Of a stretch of 35,087 nucleotides of DNA, positions 17,589 to 26,765 are shown in pieces. Location of the stretch: NCBI GenBank assembly GCA_025350705.1, contig JANXXH010000074.1, positions 1-35,087 of the forward strand, in the 5' to 3' direction. Made by a program: the position numbers and the translations under genes. Each line of letters starts with the position of its first letter. The stretch's first letter is position 1. The DNA comes from Gallionella sp. GTDB taxonomy: Bacteria; Pseudomonadota; Gammaproteobacteria; Burkholderiales; Gallionellaceae. The notes beneath the pieces are model-generated. The model made no database searches. It was not told the origin of the DNA and saw nothing but the letters and a program-made list of their open reading frames with translations.

Positions 17589-18788
17589 TCAATGCAATTG
17601 ATGCAGATGGAGCTTGCGCAACTTGGGTGCGAGAAAGGCCGTGGTCGCGACGATGGCCAGTGTCATGGTTCCGCCAAATACGACTGATGGAATCAAACCC
17701 ATCAACCGAGCGGCCACGCCGGATTCGAATGCGCCCAGTTCGTTGGACGAGCCGATGAAGATGCCGTTGATGGAAGCGACGCGGCCGCGCATCGAATCGG
17801 GTGTAGACAACTGCATGATGGTGGTGCGCATCACCACGGACACTCCGTCGCAGACGCCGGATAACATCAGCAACAGCGCCGCACACCAGAAGCAGGCGGT
17901 GAAGGCGAATGCGATGATGCAGATGCCAAACCCGGCAACGGCCGCAAGCAGCCAGCGTCCCGCATGTTTGTTCAGCGGGTAACGGGAGAGAATGATGCCG
18001 ATCACAATAGCACCGATGGCCGGTGAGGCGCGCAAGATGCCCAGGCCTTCGGGACCGTAATGGAATATTTCCTGCACGAAAGCAGGCAACATCGCGACAG
18101 CACCGCCGAACAGCACGGCAAACATATCCAGCGCCTGTGCGCCGAGAATGATCTGGTTGCTGAACACAAAGCGCAAACTTTCTCCGATACTGGAGAACAT
18201 CGCTGATGATTTTGCCGACGGCGGCTCGGTGACGCGCAATGACTGCAATGTGATAGCCGCACTTAATGCCAAAGCCGCCGATACTGCATAGGCGGTTGTC
18301 ATGTTGGCCCAGCCAACCAGCACGCCACCCAGTGCGGGGCCGACTACCAATCCCAACTGGAACACCGAACTGCCGATTCCTGCGGCGCGGGCATATTGGT
18401 CGCGCGGCAATACCAACGCGAAGAGTGCGTTATACGATGGACTGATGAAAGCGCGCGCCACACCGCCGCAGGCGATAGCACCGTATATCCACAACGATGG
18501 ATAGGCCGGCGCCATGACAGTGGTTGCCACCAATACCAAGGCATTCAAGCCAGTCAACAAAGCGGCCAGCACACCGAACATGCGCCGCGAATGATGATCG
18601 ATCGCATAACCGGCAAACAGCGCGCAGCAAAAATATGGAATGACTTCAGCAAGCCCGATCAGGCCGAGTGCCAGCGCATCGTGCGTCAGTTCATAGATAT
18701 GCCACCCGACCACCACCACGATGATCTGGTAGGCCAGAACGACTTGTATACGAAAAGCCAGTAGCGTGAGAAAGCTGCGGTTGCGCAT
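17589..18788 (-). CDS. MFS transporter (EntS-like, MFS_3)
   Basis: 399 residues and about twelve membrane helices. The loop 2-3 motif is seen as GYAIDHHSRRMF and the second-half counterpart as 'DSMRGRVASINGIFIGSSNE', which is characteristic of EntS-like exporters. GLVVGPALGGVLVG is the helix-5 antiporter-type signature. The likely role is proton-driven export of a small molecule, such as a siderophore or drug; the substrate is unknown. ATG at 18788 follows a remnant gene by 20 bp. It is upstream of the EamA gene on the same strand. Confidence 0.93.
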   Translation of the reverse strand: MRNRSFLTLLAFRIQVVLAYQIIVVVVGWHIYELTHDALALGLIGLAEVIPYFCCALFAGYAIDHHSRRMFGVLAALLTGLNALVLVATTVMAPAYPSLWIYGAIACGGVARAFISPSYNALFALVLPRDQYARAAGIGSSVFQLGLVVGPALGGVLVGWANMTTAYAVSAALALSAAITLQSLRVTEPPSAKSSAMFSSIGESLRFVFSNQIILGAQALDMFAVLFGGAVAMLPAFVQEIFHYGPEGLGILRASPAIGAIVIGIILSRYPLNKHAGRWLLAAVAGFGICIIAFAFTACFWCAALLLMLSGVCDGVSVVMRTTIMQLSTPDSMRGRVASINGIFIGSSNELGAFESGVAARLMGLIPSVVFGGTMTLAIVATTAFLAPKLRKLHLHQLH

Positions 18789-18807
18789 TGGGCTGGCGTT
18801 ACTGCGT

Positions 18808-19284
18808 TCACATTCCTAATGAAGCCTGAAGCTGGGAGGTGTCGATTGGCTTATGCAGTACAGGCCATTCGCACTCTGTCGCGTTCTTGATGAATGCAGT
18901 TGAAGTGTCACCGGTGATCAGCACGGCACGGATCGGCCCATCGATCAGTACCTGCATGCGCCGTGCAAATTGGTCAGATGTACCGTGATAAGACGCGGTC
19001 GCCTGGCTCCCCTTGTAATAGCTGACATATATGCCCGGAACAAGCTTGAATAGATCCGGAATCTTGCGAAAACCGGAAGCCACGATCATCTCCCGGTCGA
19101 TCACCGTCATCGCACTGGGTGCTTCGGACAGCGGTTGCGACAAGCGTGAAGCCGTGAGCAAGACAGGGAATTCCTGAAGGTAAGCTTGCTCGCTTGAATA
19201 GTCGGCTGCGCTGGCCTTATGTGCAGTCACGCCCATAATCAAAGCAGCTATCAATTGCCCATGTTGGAACAGCCTCGTCTTCAT
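18808..19284 (-). pseudogene. fused remnant: TonB-receptor N-terminus joined to receiver C-terminus
   Basis: 158 codons from ATG 19284. Residues 1-27 are a signal peptide (AHKASAADYS at the cleavage region). Residues 40-116 match the plug domain of TonB-dependent receptors: VLLTASRLSQPLSEAPSAMT, VIDREMI, GFRKIPDLFKLVPGIYV, RRMQVLIDG. At about residue 117 (near 18936) the match switches in frame to PIRAVLITGDTSTAF then WPVLHKPIDTSQLQASLG, the C-terminal end of a receiver domain as found at the end of hybrid sensor kinases. The beta-barrel and most of a downstream kinase would have been removed by one deletion. The reading frame is open, but no functional product is expected. Confidence 0.8.
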
Positions 19285-19448
19285 TTTCAGATTCCTTATT
19301 TCCTGCTGTAGCTTGAGTGCAGCTAATATGCTTCTCAATATATCGTATATATAACGCCAACTGTTAGCTGCCTGAGGCTTTGTCTGGCACACAGTTATGG
19401 GAGTTATAAGGAATATGTATCTTGAGCATCACGCGCTTTTCGGCTTTA

Positions 19449-19475
19449 GTTAGCCGACACTCAGAGGCGGCTAAC
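19449..19475. repeat. inverted repeat, 8-bp arms
   Basis: GTTAGCCG (19449-19456) and CGGCTAAC (19468-19475) are perfect complements around an 11-base loop. It lies between the acyltransferase stop at 19560 and the TonB-receptor remnant, so it could end acyltransferase transcription on the minus strand. No T-run follows, so an intrinsic terminator is not shown. Confidence 0.4.
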
Positions 19476-19559
19476 TCCTCAGGAAAAATAATACATGGCA
19501 GAATGTCGTTAAGGAGTTTTGCCCGGCAGGACAAGTAAGCTAAGCAGACATGTAGTTAA

Positions 19560-20612
19560 CTAGCCCAAGAGCCTTCTTTTCAGCGTGTTCAAATGAAGCC
19601 CAGTTTCAATGTATTGATAACTTAAATGCGATATGGCGATAATTATCAGCGAAGCCATCAGCAACACTAGCAATTCTTCAGTCGCGCTATCCGGATTACC
19701 AATGTAGTGAAGCAAAACACCAATCACAAGAGTGTGCGACAGGTAAGTAGAGTATGAAATATCACCGAGATATCTTAAAAATCTGAAAGCATTAACTTTG
19801 ATCCTAAATAATATTGACTCGAAACATAGCGCAGACCCTATAAACAGGAATGCCAGCAAAGGCCTTGTTTCGCTCCCTCCGATTTGAATCGGCTTAACGA
19901 ACAGTTGACCATTCACGAGCATTATTACGCCCAGGACGAACAAGGTGATGCCAAGCACATACAGTATACGGGGGCTGATGCTCTTCAATCTTATGTATGC
20001 ATAGCCGAGCACTATCCCATATACATATACATATGCATACAGCAGTTTTTGGGATAACAACATTCCGAATATCCATTGCTGAGGCCACATAAGTGGAAGC
20101 GAAAGCAAAGTCAAAGTGCAAGCAATAAAGAAAAATCTTCCAAAGAACAAGATGCACAAGCTTAGCAGGACATAAAAAAACATTTCAAAGCTAAGTGTCC
20201 AACCAACTGTCAGCAACGGAAAATATCCGACCCCGGAAGGATTCCTAGACAATGTAAAAATCAGGGATGAAAACAGGGTGGTCATATTCCAACCCGTATA
20301 TGAAAATTCCTTGATATATATCAAAGAAAGTATTGCCATCAAGAATGTGTAAAGCCAATAGGCAGGCACGATTCTTAAAAAGCGCCTTACGAAAAACTCT
20401 TTTGCGCTGCACATCCTGTTCGACAATGAATAAACCAAGATGAAGCCACTGATCACGAAAAATATGTCCACGCCAAAATGCCCCAACCAGCCGTAATTTT
20501 CCCAGCCTTGACTTACTAAATGGCGGGTGGGGAGAAACTGCATGTAGTGTGAAAAGACTACCAACCAAGCCGCTACCGCTCTTAGTATCTGGATGGATAA
20601 CAATGAGTTCAT
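19560..20612 (-). CDS. acyltransferase 3 (OafA/YrhL-type) membrane protein
   Basis: 350 residues from ATG 20612; the longer frame to 20660 needs a TTG start. About ten membrane helices. The catalytic His is in AAWLVVFSHYMQF, followed by the family motifs FGVDIFFVISGFILVYSL and FFVRRFLRIVPAYWLY; the C-terminal RYLGDISYSTYLSHTLVIG is also typical. Such enzymes O-acetylate or acylate sugars of LPS, capsule or other surface glycans. Base composition is clearly AT-richer than the neighbours, and the gene stands alone without other glycan genes, which suggests horizontal transfer. Confidence 0.92.
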   Translation of the reverse strand: MNSLLSIQILRAVAAWLVVFSHYMQFLPTRHLVSQGWENYGWLGHFGVDIFFVISGFILVYSLSNRMCSAKEFFVRRFLRIVPAYWLYTFLMAILSLIYIKEFSYTGWNMTTLFSSLIFTLSRNPSGVGYFPLLTVGWTLSFEMFFYVLLSLCILFFGRFFFIACTLTLLSLPLMWPQQWIFGMLLSQKLLYAYVYVYGIVLGYAYIRLKSISPRILYVLGITLFVLGVIMLVNGQLFVKPIQIGGSETRPLLAFLFIGSALCFESILFRIKVNAFRFLRYLGDISYSTYLSHTLVIGVLLHYIGNPDSATEELLVLLMASLIIIAISHLSYQYIETGLHLNTLKRRLLG

Positions 20613-20757
20613 GCTGAATAGTACTTCGTGTGGCGAAGAGCCCGACACTCTGCCAACCAACCTGAGCGGCGGCGAATAAGCGCAGGGCGAATCACATTAT
20701 GATGTATAAATGCTCCGCCAATTTGATGACTTTCCGTGCAAACGGCGGAACAGAGAA

Positions 20758-21012
20758 CTACGATAGTTGCAACTGAGCCTTGGATTTTCTGCCTGGTGCT
20801 GCCGGAGGGATATATCCGGTGATCCGGCAACGTATTCCCTCGATCTTCTTGCCCTTCTCGAATCTGATCGAGTGGCAAGTCATAATCTCTCTTTTGGCGG
20901 AGAGTTCTGATAATTGGAGGCGCACCTTGGCAAGCGAAGTACCTGTGGCTAAAGCGATCTCCGAATCGAGACGCTCACCGTGCGTTTTCAGATATTGCAA
21001 AATTTCATTCAT
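20758..21012 (-). CDS. small winged-helix-like protein of unknown role
   Basis: 84 residues from ATG 21012; the longer frame to 21090 has an unconvincing N-terminus. The pattern 'MNEILQYLKTHGERLDSEIA' then LATGTSLAKVRLQLSELSAK is that of a helix-turn-helix or winged-helix fold, with REIMTCHSIRFEKGKKIEGI as a possible wing strand. The tail is basic (PGRKSKAQLQL). I cannot name a family; a small DNA-binding regulator is a reasonable guess. It is flanked by the acyltransferase and the thioredoxin gene on the same strand but with gaps of more than 100 bp. Confidence 0.6.
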   Translation of the reverse strand: MNEILQYLKTHGERLDSEIALATGTSLAKVRLQLSELSAKREIMTCHSIRFEKGKKIEGIRCRITGYIPPAAPGRKSKAQLQLS

Positions 21013-21130
21013 GGATTTATTACCGGAAAAAGTACGGGGATGCTCTGTATTATATACCAACACCCCTGCCACCCACAAATATGCGCTCAAACACCCCGTA
21101 CATTGCTGTTTGCGGCACGAAGCCGCTAAC

Positions 21131-21646
21131 CTAAAGTTTTAACTTGATGTGAAACGCTTTACCAATCGCATCTACGACAGCCGGGCTATCCCACTCGTAT
21201 GCCCCTCTAGCCTTTTCGAGCACTCGACCATGAGCGTCTACCAGAATGGTCAGCGGAATCGTATTGGCGCCCAGCATGTTTTCCAGGAATACTTTGCTAT
21301 CGAGAAAATTCTCAAACGAGATTTTTGATTTCTTGATGAATGCCGCCGCCGCATTGCCATCATCGTCGGTCGATATCCCGATCACATTGAACTGCTTTCC
21401 ACCATAGCGGCGCGCAAGCCTTTCCAGAGAGCCCATCTCCGCCCGGCAAGGGCCGCACCAGCTTGCCCATACATTGATGATCAACGGCTTGCCCTTGTAG
21501 TCAGAAAACTTTTTCGTCTGCCCGGCGAGTCCCTGCAACGTTGCCTCGCGCAGGTAACCACCGATCTCGACCTCGCCGGGTGTACTTGCAAATGCAGTTG
21601 AAGAAGTGATTGATCCCAGAAACAAACCCAGAAGAATTGCTCGCAT
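21131..21646 (-). CDS. TlpA/ResA-like periplasmic thioredoxin
   Basis: 171 residues with an N-terminal signal peptide (MRAILLGLFLGSITSSTAFA). The thioredoxin fold shows PLIINVWASWCGPCRAEM, containing the WCGPC active site, the typical ISTDDDG step, and the cis-proline in ANTIPLTILVD. These proteins reduce or oxidise disulfides in the periplasm, in many cases apocytochrome c haem-site cysteines. That role would suit a genome with many c-type cytochromes, including seven genes within 8 kb, but no maturation genes adjoin it. Full length for the family. Confidence 0.92.
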   Translation of the reverse strand: MRAILLGLFLGSITSSTAFASTPGEVEIGGYLREATLQGLAGQTKKFSDYKGKPLIINVWASWCGPCRAEMGSLERLARRYGGKQFNVIGISTDDDGNAAAAFIKKSKISFENFLDSKVFLENMLGANTIPLTILVDAHGRVLEKARGAYEWDSPAVVDAIGKAFHIKLKL

Positions 21647-21704
21647 GTATATCCCAACAGTGTAGTTGAACCGATTTCGAATACTTGCAGTCTGCTACTC
21701 AATC

Positions 21705-21738
21705 AAAAGGGCCAGGTTAAGCTAACCCTGGCCCTTTT
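21705..21738. terminator. bidirectional intrinsic terminator
   Basis: Two near-complementary arms, AAAAGGGCCAGGTTA (21705-21719) and TAACCCTGGCCCTTTT (21723-21738), form a hairpin with one bulged base and a 3-base loop. T-runs close both sides. It lies between the thioredoxin start region and the Cache gene's end, so it mainly serves the Cache gene (minus strand). Confidence 0.8.
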
Positions 21739-21800
21739 ATCCCGCTACATAAAAGACGTTCAGTCTAGTCCGATTTGCGCGGAGTCCGTTGCGCAGGCAC

Positions 21801-22268
21801 TCAGCGTTTATAGATACCTCCGCAGACAACGGTGTCATCCAGCCGCTCGCAGTACATCGATTTCGGCGCGACCTTCTTGGTCACCGGGTCGGTGAATTTG
21901 TATTCCTGCCAGAAGTTCGGCTTGGACTTTCCCAGTTCGACGCGCTCGCGTACAAACTCCTTGCCGTCCACATCTTTGAGGTCGATCAGGTTCTTGCCAA
22001 CCATCTTCTCGTTTGCGCCGTGGGCATGCACCACACCATCCAGGCCATAAACGACGAGATAAAGATCACGGTCGGTGAATCGCCCTTGCTTGTTTGTGAT
22101 TTCCGCGTAACCCTTGTCCTTGCCGTTTGCCTTGATGAACGCCACACCCTTCTTCACCATCGCCTGCGCTTCGTCCGCCGTGGCAAACTCACCTTTGCTG
22201 GCAGCAAAGGCCGCCGTCGACACAATCACCGCAACAACTGCACTTGCAATCCGCCATCCGCTTTTCAT
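21801..22268 (-). CDS. periplasmic single-Cache-domain protein
   Basis: 155 residues: a signal peptide to about residue 22 (VSTAAFAASKG), then one Cache_2-like domain. Diagnostic stretches are 'ATADEAQAMVKKGVAFIK', DLYLVVYGLDGVVHAHGANE, MVGKNLIDLKDVDGKEFV and FWQEYKFTDPVTKKVAPKSM. It contains no transmembrane helix or output domain, so it would be a soluble periplasmic ligand-binding protein. It is divergent from MCP-2 (22681) with a shared 412-bp control region. Free Cache proteins near chemoreceptors may present ligand to them; that link is inference. Confidence 0.88.
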   Translation of the reverse strand: MKSGWRIASAVVAVIVSTAAFAASKGEFATADEAQAMVKKGVAFIKANGKDKGYAEITNKQGRFTDRDLYLVVYGLDGVVHAHGANEKMVGKNLIDLKDVDGKEFVRERVELGKSKPNFWQEYKFTDPVTKKVAPKSMYCERLDDTVVCGGIYKR

Positions 22269-22680
22269 GATCTGTTTTCCTTTTCGTTAGTTAAAGTTTC
22301 AGAACTACTTTCATGAGTCTTCGCCAGATACGGAGTCGAAAACACTCTTCCTCTCAATAACCCCATCATAATCATGTGGGCTATGAATAAACGCGAATGC
22401 ACTCTAACAGCAAAACAATTCTTTTGTAAATGAAAATGGTTCTGGCTATAATTTAAGATGAGCGAGCCGGTCTAGTACAAATTTGTTAGTATTAAAAGCA
22501 GCAATATTTTTTAGCTATAACATTTGCAAGGAAACATAACGCATGAAATTTTTGGAGGAAAACAGATTTGCAGTTATATTTCTCTGCACTCCCTGTAAAA
22601 CATGAACGAGGAATTAACAAGGAGCTTTGCAACGACTTGATTTGACAAACTCAACCTTCAGAGAAGCATGGAGATAGATT
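22269..22680. other. divergent control region between Cache protein and MCP-2
   Basis: 412 bp, AT-rich, no gene seen. It contains the candidate MCP-2 promoter at 22424-22452 and a second AT-rich stretch with AGCTATAACATTT near 22513. The 5' leader of MCP-2 would be about 220 nt. No riboswitch fold was recognised. The Cache gene start at 22268 has GGAAAA upstream on the minus strand. Confidence 0.5.
22424..22452 (+). promoter_or_regulatory. candidate sigma-70 promoter upstream of MCP-2
   Basis: TTGTAA (22424-22429), a 17-bp spacer and a perfect TATAAT (22447-22452) on the plus strand. It points to MCP-2 at 22681. No sigma-28 flagellar-type sequence was noticed in the region. Confidence 0.5.
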
Positions 22681-24363
22681 ATGAAAATCTGGCACAAAAT
22701 CATGGTAGCACCGGGGTTAACTATCCTGTTCCTGATGATGTTGGGAGTGATCTCTTACGGTGTGCTGTCATATCAAAATTCCACATTGACCGAGCTTTTC
22801 AACAACCGTTTCGCTAATTATCAGATCGCCTCCGGTTCCGCGCAGGATATCAGCGAGGTGCATTCCAATGTGTACCGATTGTTTACCTGGCTAGGCAACC
22901 TCAAAGAGGACAAGATCAATCAACTGACGGCTGAACAAAAATCCAAGATTGACGCTGTGACTCAGAACATGTCCCGGTTCGTGAGTCATCCCGATATAGA
23001 TGCAGACGAAAGAAAGATAGCCGAAACCATTATTGAAAAACTTGGCAAATACAAGAAGGACGTGGATACAGCGATCGACCTGAGTATAATCGACTTCAAT
23101 ACGGGCATGAGCGCGATGCAGGGCGCTGACAGTGATTTTCAGATCATGATCAAGGAGTTCGATGAACTGGTTGCGCTCGAGCAACGCCTGGCGCAGAAAA
23201 ACTACGAAAGTGCCAATGCTGCTTTCGTCAAGGCAGTAGTGGCAATGCTCACCGTCCTGGTGTTCGCGGTGGGAATATCGGTCGGCATATCTCTTTTCAT
23301 GAGCCGGAAGATCGTCCGCCAGATCGGGGGCGAACTTGATTACGCAGCCGGAGTGATACGCCAGGTATCTGAAGGTGATCTCACCGTCGTGGTCGAAACC
23401 AAGGCAAAGGACCGCTCGAGCTTGCTGTTTGATTTGAAGCGCATGAGCAATAGCCTCACCGACATCGTCACCGATGTGCGCAACAACACAGACTCCATCA
23501 CCGCCGCATCCCGTGAGATCGCCAAAGGCAACGCCGACCTGTCATCACGCACCGAAGAGCAAGCCTCCAGCCTGGAAGAAACCGCTTCAAGCATGGAAGA
23601 ACTGACCGCGACCGTGAAGCAGAACAGCGAGCACGCCAAACAGGCCAATCAACTGGCGGCCAATGCTTCAGACGTGGCGGTCAAAGGAGGATTAGCGGTG
23701 AATGAGGTGGTGCAGACCATGGCCTCGATCAGCGATAGCTCGAAGAAGATCGTCGACATCATCAGCGTCATCGAAGGCATCGCCTTCCAGACCAACATCC
23801 TGGCGTTGAATGCCGCCGTGGAAGCGGCGCGTGCCGGCGAGCAGGGACGTGGCTTCGCGGTGGTGGCATCTGAGGTGCGCAATCTGGCGCAACGTTCGGC
23901 AGCGGCGGCCAAGGAGATCAAGACTCTGATCGGCGACTCGGTGGATAAAGTGGATATCGGCGCCAAACAAGTAGACCAAGCCGGGGCAACTATGGGTGAG
24001 GTCGTCGCCGCAGTCAAACGTGTCACCGACATCATGGCCGAGATTTCCGCCGCATCCGACGAGCAGAGCACGGGCATCGAACAGGTCAATCGGGCGATCA
24101 CTCAGATGGACGATGTGACGCAGCAGAATGCCGCACTGGTGGAAGAAGCGGCGGCAACGGCCGAATCAATGAAGGATCAAGCGGTCAGCCTGTTGGAAGC
24201 AGTGAGCATATTCAAGTTGAGCGAGGCTCGGGGAGAAGGCACGCGGACTGCCAACAAGCCGGCAATTGTCCCTGCGGAAGCGACTACGGTGACACCGCTC
24301 AGAAAAGAACGGAAATTGATCAGGGCCAATCAAGACGATGACGGCGACTGGAAAGAGTTTTAA
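22681..24363 (+). CDS. methyl-accepting chemotaxis protein (MCP-2)
   Basis: 560 residues. TM1 is at about 8-30, a periplasmic four-helix-bundle sensor domain at 31-182 (4HB_MCP-like, rich in charged helices), TM2 at 183-207, a HAMP-like segment to about 262, then the signalling domain. The methylation region [20 protein letters not shown] and the hairpin [18 protein letters not shown] are intact. The C-terminus DDDGDWKEF carries the same CheR-docking pentapeptide as MCP-1, with a linker in between. It starts at ATG 22681 behind a GGAG site. The ligand is unknown; a soluble Cache protein is encoded divergently. Confidence 0.96.
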   Translation: MKIWHKIMVAPGLTILFLMMLGVISYGVLSYQNSTLTELFNNRFANYQIASGSAQDISEVHSNVYRLFTWLGNLKEDKINQLTAEQKSKIDAVTQNMSRFVSHPDIDADERKIAETIIEKLGKYKKDVDTAIDLSIIDFNTGMSAMQGADSDFQIMIKEFDELVALEQRLAQKNYESANAAFVKAVVAMLTVLVFAVGISVGISLFMSRKIVRQIGGELDYAAGVIRQVSEGDLTVVVETKAKDRSSLLFDLKRMSNSLTDIVTDVRNNTDSITAASREIAKGNADLSSRTEEQASSLEETASSMEELTATVKQNSEHAKQANQLAANASDVAVKGGLAVNEVVQTMASISDSSKKIVDIISVIEGIAFQTNILALNAAVEAARAGEQGRGFAVVASEVRNLAQRSAAAAKEIKTLIGDSVDKVDIGAKQVDQAGATMGEVVAAVKRVTDIMAEISAASDEQSTGIEQVNRAITQMDDVTQQNAALVEEAAATAESMKDQAVSLLEAVSIFKLSEARGEGTRTANKPAIVPAEATTVTPLRKERKLIRANQDDDGDWKEF

Positions 24364-24405
24364 ATCTGCCGGTCTTGTTGCGGTCAGAATCCTGGTTGGC
24401 TTGCC

Positions 24406-24972
24406 TCAGCTCTTGGGGCAAACCAGCATCGACAGCCAATCTCCTGACGAGTCCGGCACGATATAAAAATATTTGGCTGGCTGCGGTGTCTCGGATTTGG
24501 CGACGCTGCCGTTTTTTCGGTACTTGATGATAGTAAGCGGCGCTATGCGCTTACCCTTGCAATCAATCTCGAAGTATGTGGCAGTGATGGCTTGCAGGCC
24601 TGCCTTATTCGCAATAATCTCGTCGCTTACCATGGTAGCTAATGCGTCCTGTGTTGCAAGGTCATTAGACTGCGTGCGTTTAATCGACTCCAACTTTAAA
24701 TAATTAGGTATATACCCGCTTGCGATTTTGCGGGCGGAATCTTCTATTACCTGTTCCCGCTCCCTGCCGTTGAAATATTTCTTGATAGTTTTTTCGGGAA
24801 TATTCTTGACCCACATACGCACAGTGTCCTTGTCAGGATATTGAATACCCTCGGCATCAAAAAAGGAAGCCTTGTCTTTGCCTACAAGACCCGCATATTG
24901 CCAGTCGGCTGCATATGCTCCAGATAGAGGAAGCAGAAGAAATATGGCAGACAATGTTCGGACGCAAATCAT
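24406..24972 (-). CDS. secreted surface-adhesin-E-like protein
   Basis: 188 residues from ATG 24972, where a signal peptide follows directly (MICVRTLSAIFLLLPLSGAY, cleavage after AYA). The mature part begins ADWQYAGLVGKDKASFFDAE, then GIQYPDKDTVRMWVKNI, a pattern I associate with the surface-adhesin protein E domain family: Trp near the start, aromatic-Asp-x-x-[ST/GI] and V-[RM]-W-V-K strands. The second half is less typical and includes two cysteines (IDCKGK, MLVCPKS) that could form a disulfide. Its role is unknown. It converges with MCP-2. Confidence 0.6.
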   Translation of the reverse strand: MICVRTLSAIFLLLPLSGAYAADWQYAGLVGKDKASFFDAEGIQYPDKDTVRMWVKNIPEKTIKKYFNGREREQVIEDSARKIASGYIPNYLKLESIKRTQSNDLATQDALATMVSDEIIANKAGLQAITATYFEIDCKGKRIAPLTIIKYRKNGSVAKSETPQPAKYFYIVPDSSGDWLSMLVCPKS

Positions 24973-25183
24973 AACCAATCTCCCGTTCTCACCGCAAGGC
25001 CGATGAGTTCCAATTAAAAAATAAAGCATTATTAATTCCCTTGCTTCACGGTTGGTGCATAATTAACCAAACGTTCAATATTTTGCGAATTGTGCCAAAA
25101 TAATCAAGCTAGCCAGAAGCTCGTGCACAGCAGCGTATGGTGCACTCAGTCAAATAATACAACAATGACATGAGGAGAATGAG

Positions 25184-25888
25184 ATGTTTTACTTTAAACG
25201 CATCATTACCGCCTGCCTCGCGTTGGTAGCTCTGCTTACGCACACGACGGCAGTCGCAGAAATTAGTAACCTGGCATCGCAACAACCTTCATCCCAGGAG
25301 ACACCCCCGAATCAATCTGTGAATGAAACCAAATTACGCATCGGTCCCGGTGACCCTGTCGCTGGCAAGAGCAAGGCCGAGTTGTGCTTTGGCTGCCATG
25401 GTGAAGACGGCAACAGCACATCCCCCGAGTTTCCCAAGCTTGCCGGTCAATACGGAATATACATCGCAAAACAGATCCGTAATTTCCAGGCCACTACCCG
25501 CACTCACCAAGTCATGAGCGCTATGGCAGCAGCCGTCATCGACGAAGATCTGGCCGATATCGCCGCTTATTTTGCCAGCCAGCCGATGATGAAAGGAGCC
25601 AGCCCTTCCAGCAACAAGATTGGAAAGAAACTGTTTGAAAATGATGATCTGCCCAGAATGATGGTTCGCTGCAACAATTGCCACGGCACAACAGGCAAGG
25701 GACAAAACCCCGGCAACCCGGTGTATCCCGTGATAGGCGGGCAACACAAGGATTACTTGCTCGGTCAATTGATAAACTTCAGAAAAGGCGCCCGCAACAA
25801 CAGCCCGAGCGGCGTGATGAATACAATCGTGCACAGATTGAGCGATGCCGAACTTGAGGCATTGGCAGATTACATTTCCGGACTATAA
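25184..25888 (+). CDS. diheme cytochrome c (c4-like), copy A
   Basis: 234 residues: signal peptide (cleavage about residue 25, TTAVAEI), a Gln/Pro/Ser-rich linker, then two class I cytochrome domains. Haem sites are CFGCH (68-72) and CNNCH (163-167). The Met ligands are plausible in the 'MSAMAAAV' and SGVMNTIV regions. The plan with LAGQYGIYIAKQIRNFQ and IGGQHKDYLLGQLINF is that of cytochrome c4, a periplasmic electron carrier to terminal oxidases or from metal-oxidation systems. It is a close paralogue of the gene at 26766; the more divergent gene at 25981 lies between them. Confidence 0.93.
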   Translation: MFYFKRIITACLALVALLTHTTAVAEISNLASQQPSSQETPPNQSVNETKLRIGPGDPVAGKSKAELCFGCHGEDGNSTSPEFPKLAGQYGIYIAKQIRNFQATTRTHQVMSAMAAAVIDEDLADIAAYFASQPMMKGASPSSNKIGKKLFENDDLPRMMVRCNNCHGTTGKGQNPGNPVYPVIGGQHKDYLLGQLINFRKGARNNSPSGVMNTIVHRLSDAELEALADYISGL

Positions 25889-25980
25889 CCAAACATCCCG
25901 AATGAAGCCGCGCCTTCATCATGAACTCAGCCTTTAATTTCGGAAGAACCCATATTATCAGGAACACACAGGGGGATAAA

Positions 25981-26700
25981 ATGCTTAAATCAACTTTCAT
26001 GTTTTTGTCATGGCTGATGCTGTCCGCCGTCACGCTGCAATCCCAAGCCGTTTTTGCTGTTGATGCACCTGCGAACCTTCGTGCGGATGCCGCCAATGGT
26101 CAAACTATCTACAATGAAGGCAAAGGTGATGCGACTTCTTGCGGTGGTTGTCATGGAGAAAAAGCGTTGGGTATGGACGCCATGGGTGCGCCGCGTCTGG
26201 CAAATATCGGCCAGATATATGTCATCAAACAACTCATTGACTATGCCGAAGGCAAGCGCGCCGATGCTGGAGCGGGCGCGGCAATGAATGACATTGCCAA
26301 GGCGCTGAGCGAGCAGGATCGCCGAGATTTGGCTGCTTATCTGGACTCGTTAGAATATGCAACGGAGCCGTCCGACCTCAAATCACTCGCCGCCGACGGT
26401 GGCAAAATCGGCGACCCGAACAAGGGAAAGATCATCATGACTAAAGGGGTCAAACCCCTGGTTCCGGCATGCCATGATTGTCACGGGTTTAGCGGGCGCG
26501 CCCCGAATATCCCGGCAATTCACCATCAGAAATATGTATATCTGGTCAATCAGTTGAATAGTTTTCGCGCTGGCAGCAGGGCAAACGATCAGGCGGTGTA
26601 TAAAGTCGGAATAATGCGCGGGATCGCAAAAAAGCTCACCGAAGAGAACATCGCAGATATTGCCGCGTACCTGTCTACTATTACCGATCTGACACCATGA
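25981..26700 (+). CDS. diheme cytochrome c (c4-like), divergent copy B
   Basis: 239 residues from ATG 25981 (GGGGGATAAA upstream); the in-frame Met at 25921 gives a poorer signal peptide. Signal peptide to about 27. Haem sites are CGGCH (54-58) and CHDCH (164-168). Both half-domains keep the c4 helix pattern (QIYVIKQLIDYAEGKRAD; QKYVYLVNQLNSFRAGSRAN), but identity to copies A and C is low. The spacing and Met-rich loops differ (AAMNDIAK, KVGIMRGIAK). It is probably a periplasmic electron carrier with a different potential or partner. Confidence 0.9.
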   Translation: MLKSTFMFLSWLMLSAVTLQSQAVFAVDAPANLRADAANGQTIYNEGKGDATSCGGCHGEKALGMDAMGAPRLANIGQIYVIKQLIDYAEGKRADAGAGAAMNDIAKALSEQDRRDLAAYLDSLEYATEPSDLKSLAADGGKIGDPNKGKIIMTKGVKPLVPACHDCHGFSGRAPNIPAIHHQKYVYLVNQLNSFRAGSRANDQAVYKVGIMRGIAKKLTEENIADIAAYLSTITDLTP

Positions 26701-26765
26701 ACTAGTTCTAATTTGCACGCCTCGACAAAGCGTATTCGTGCAGCTAGTAACTTGAGGAGAATGAC

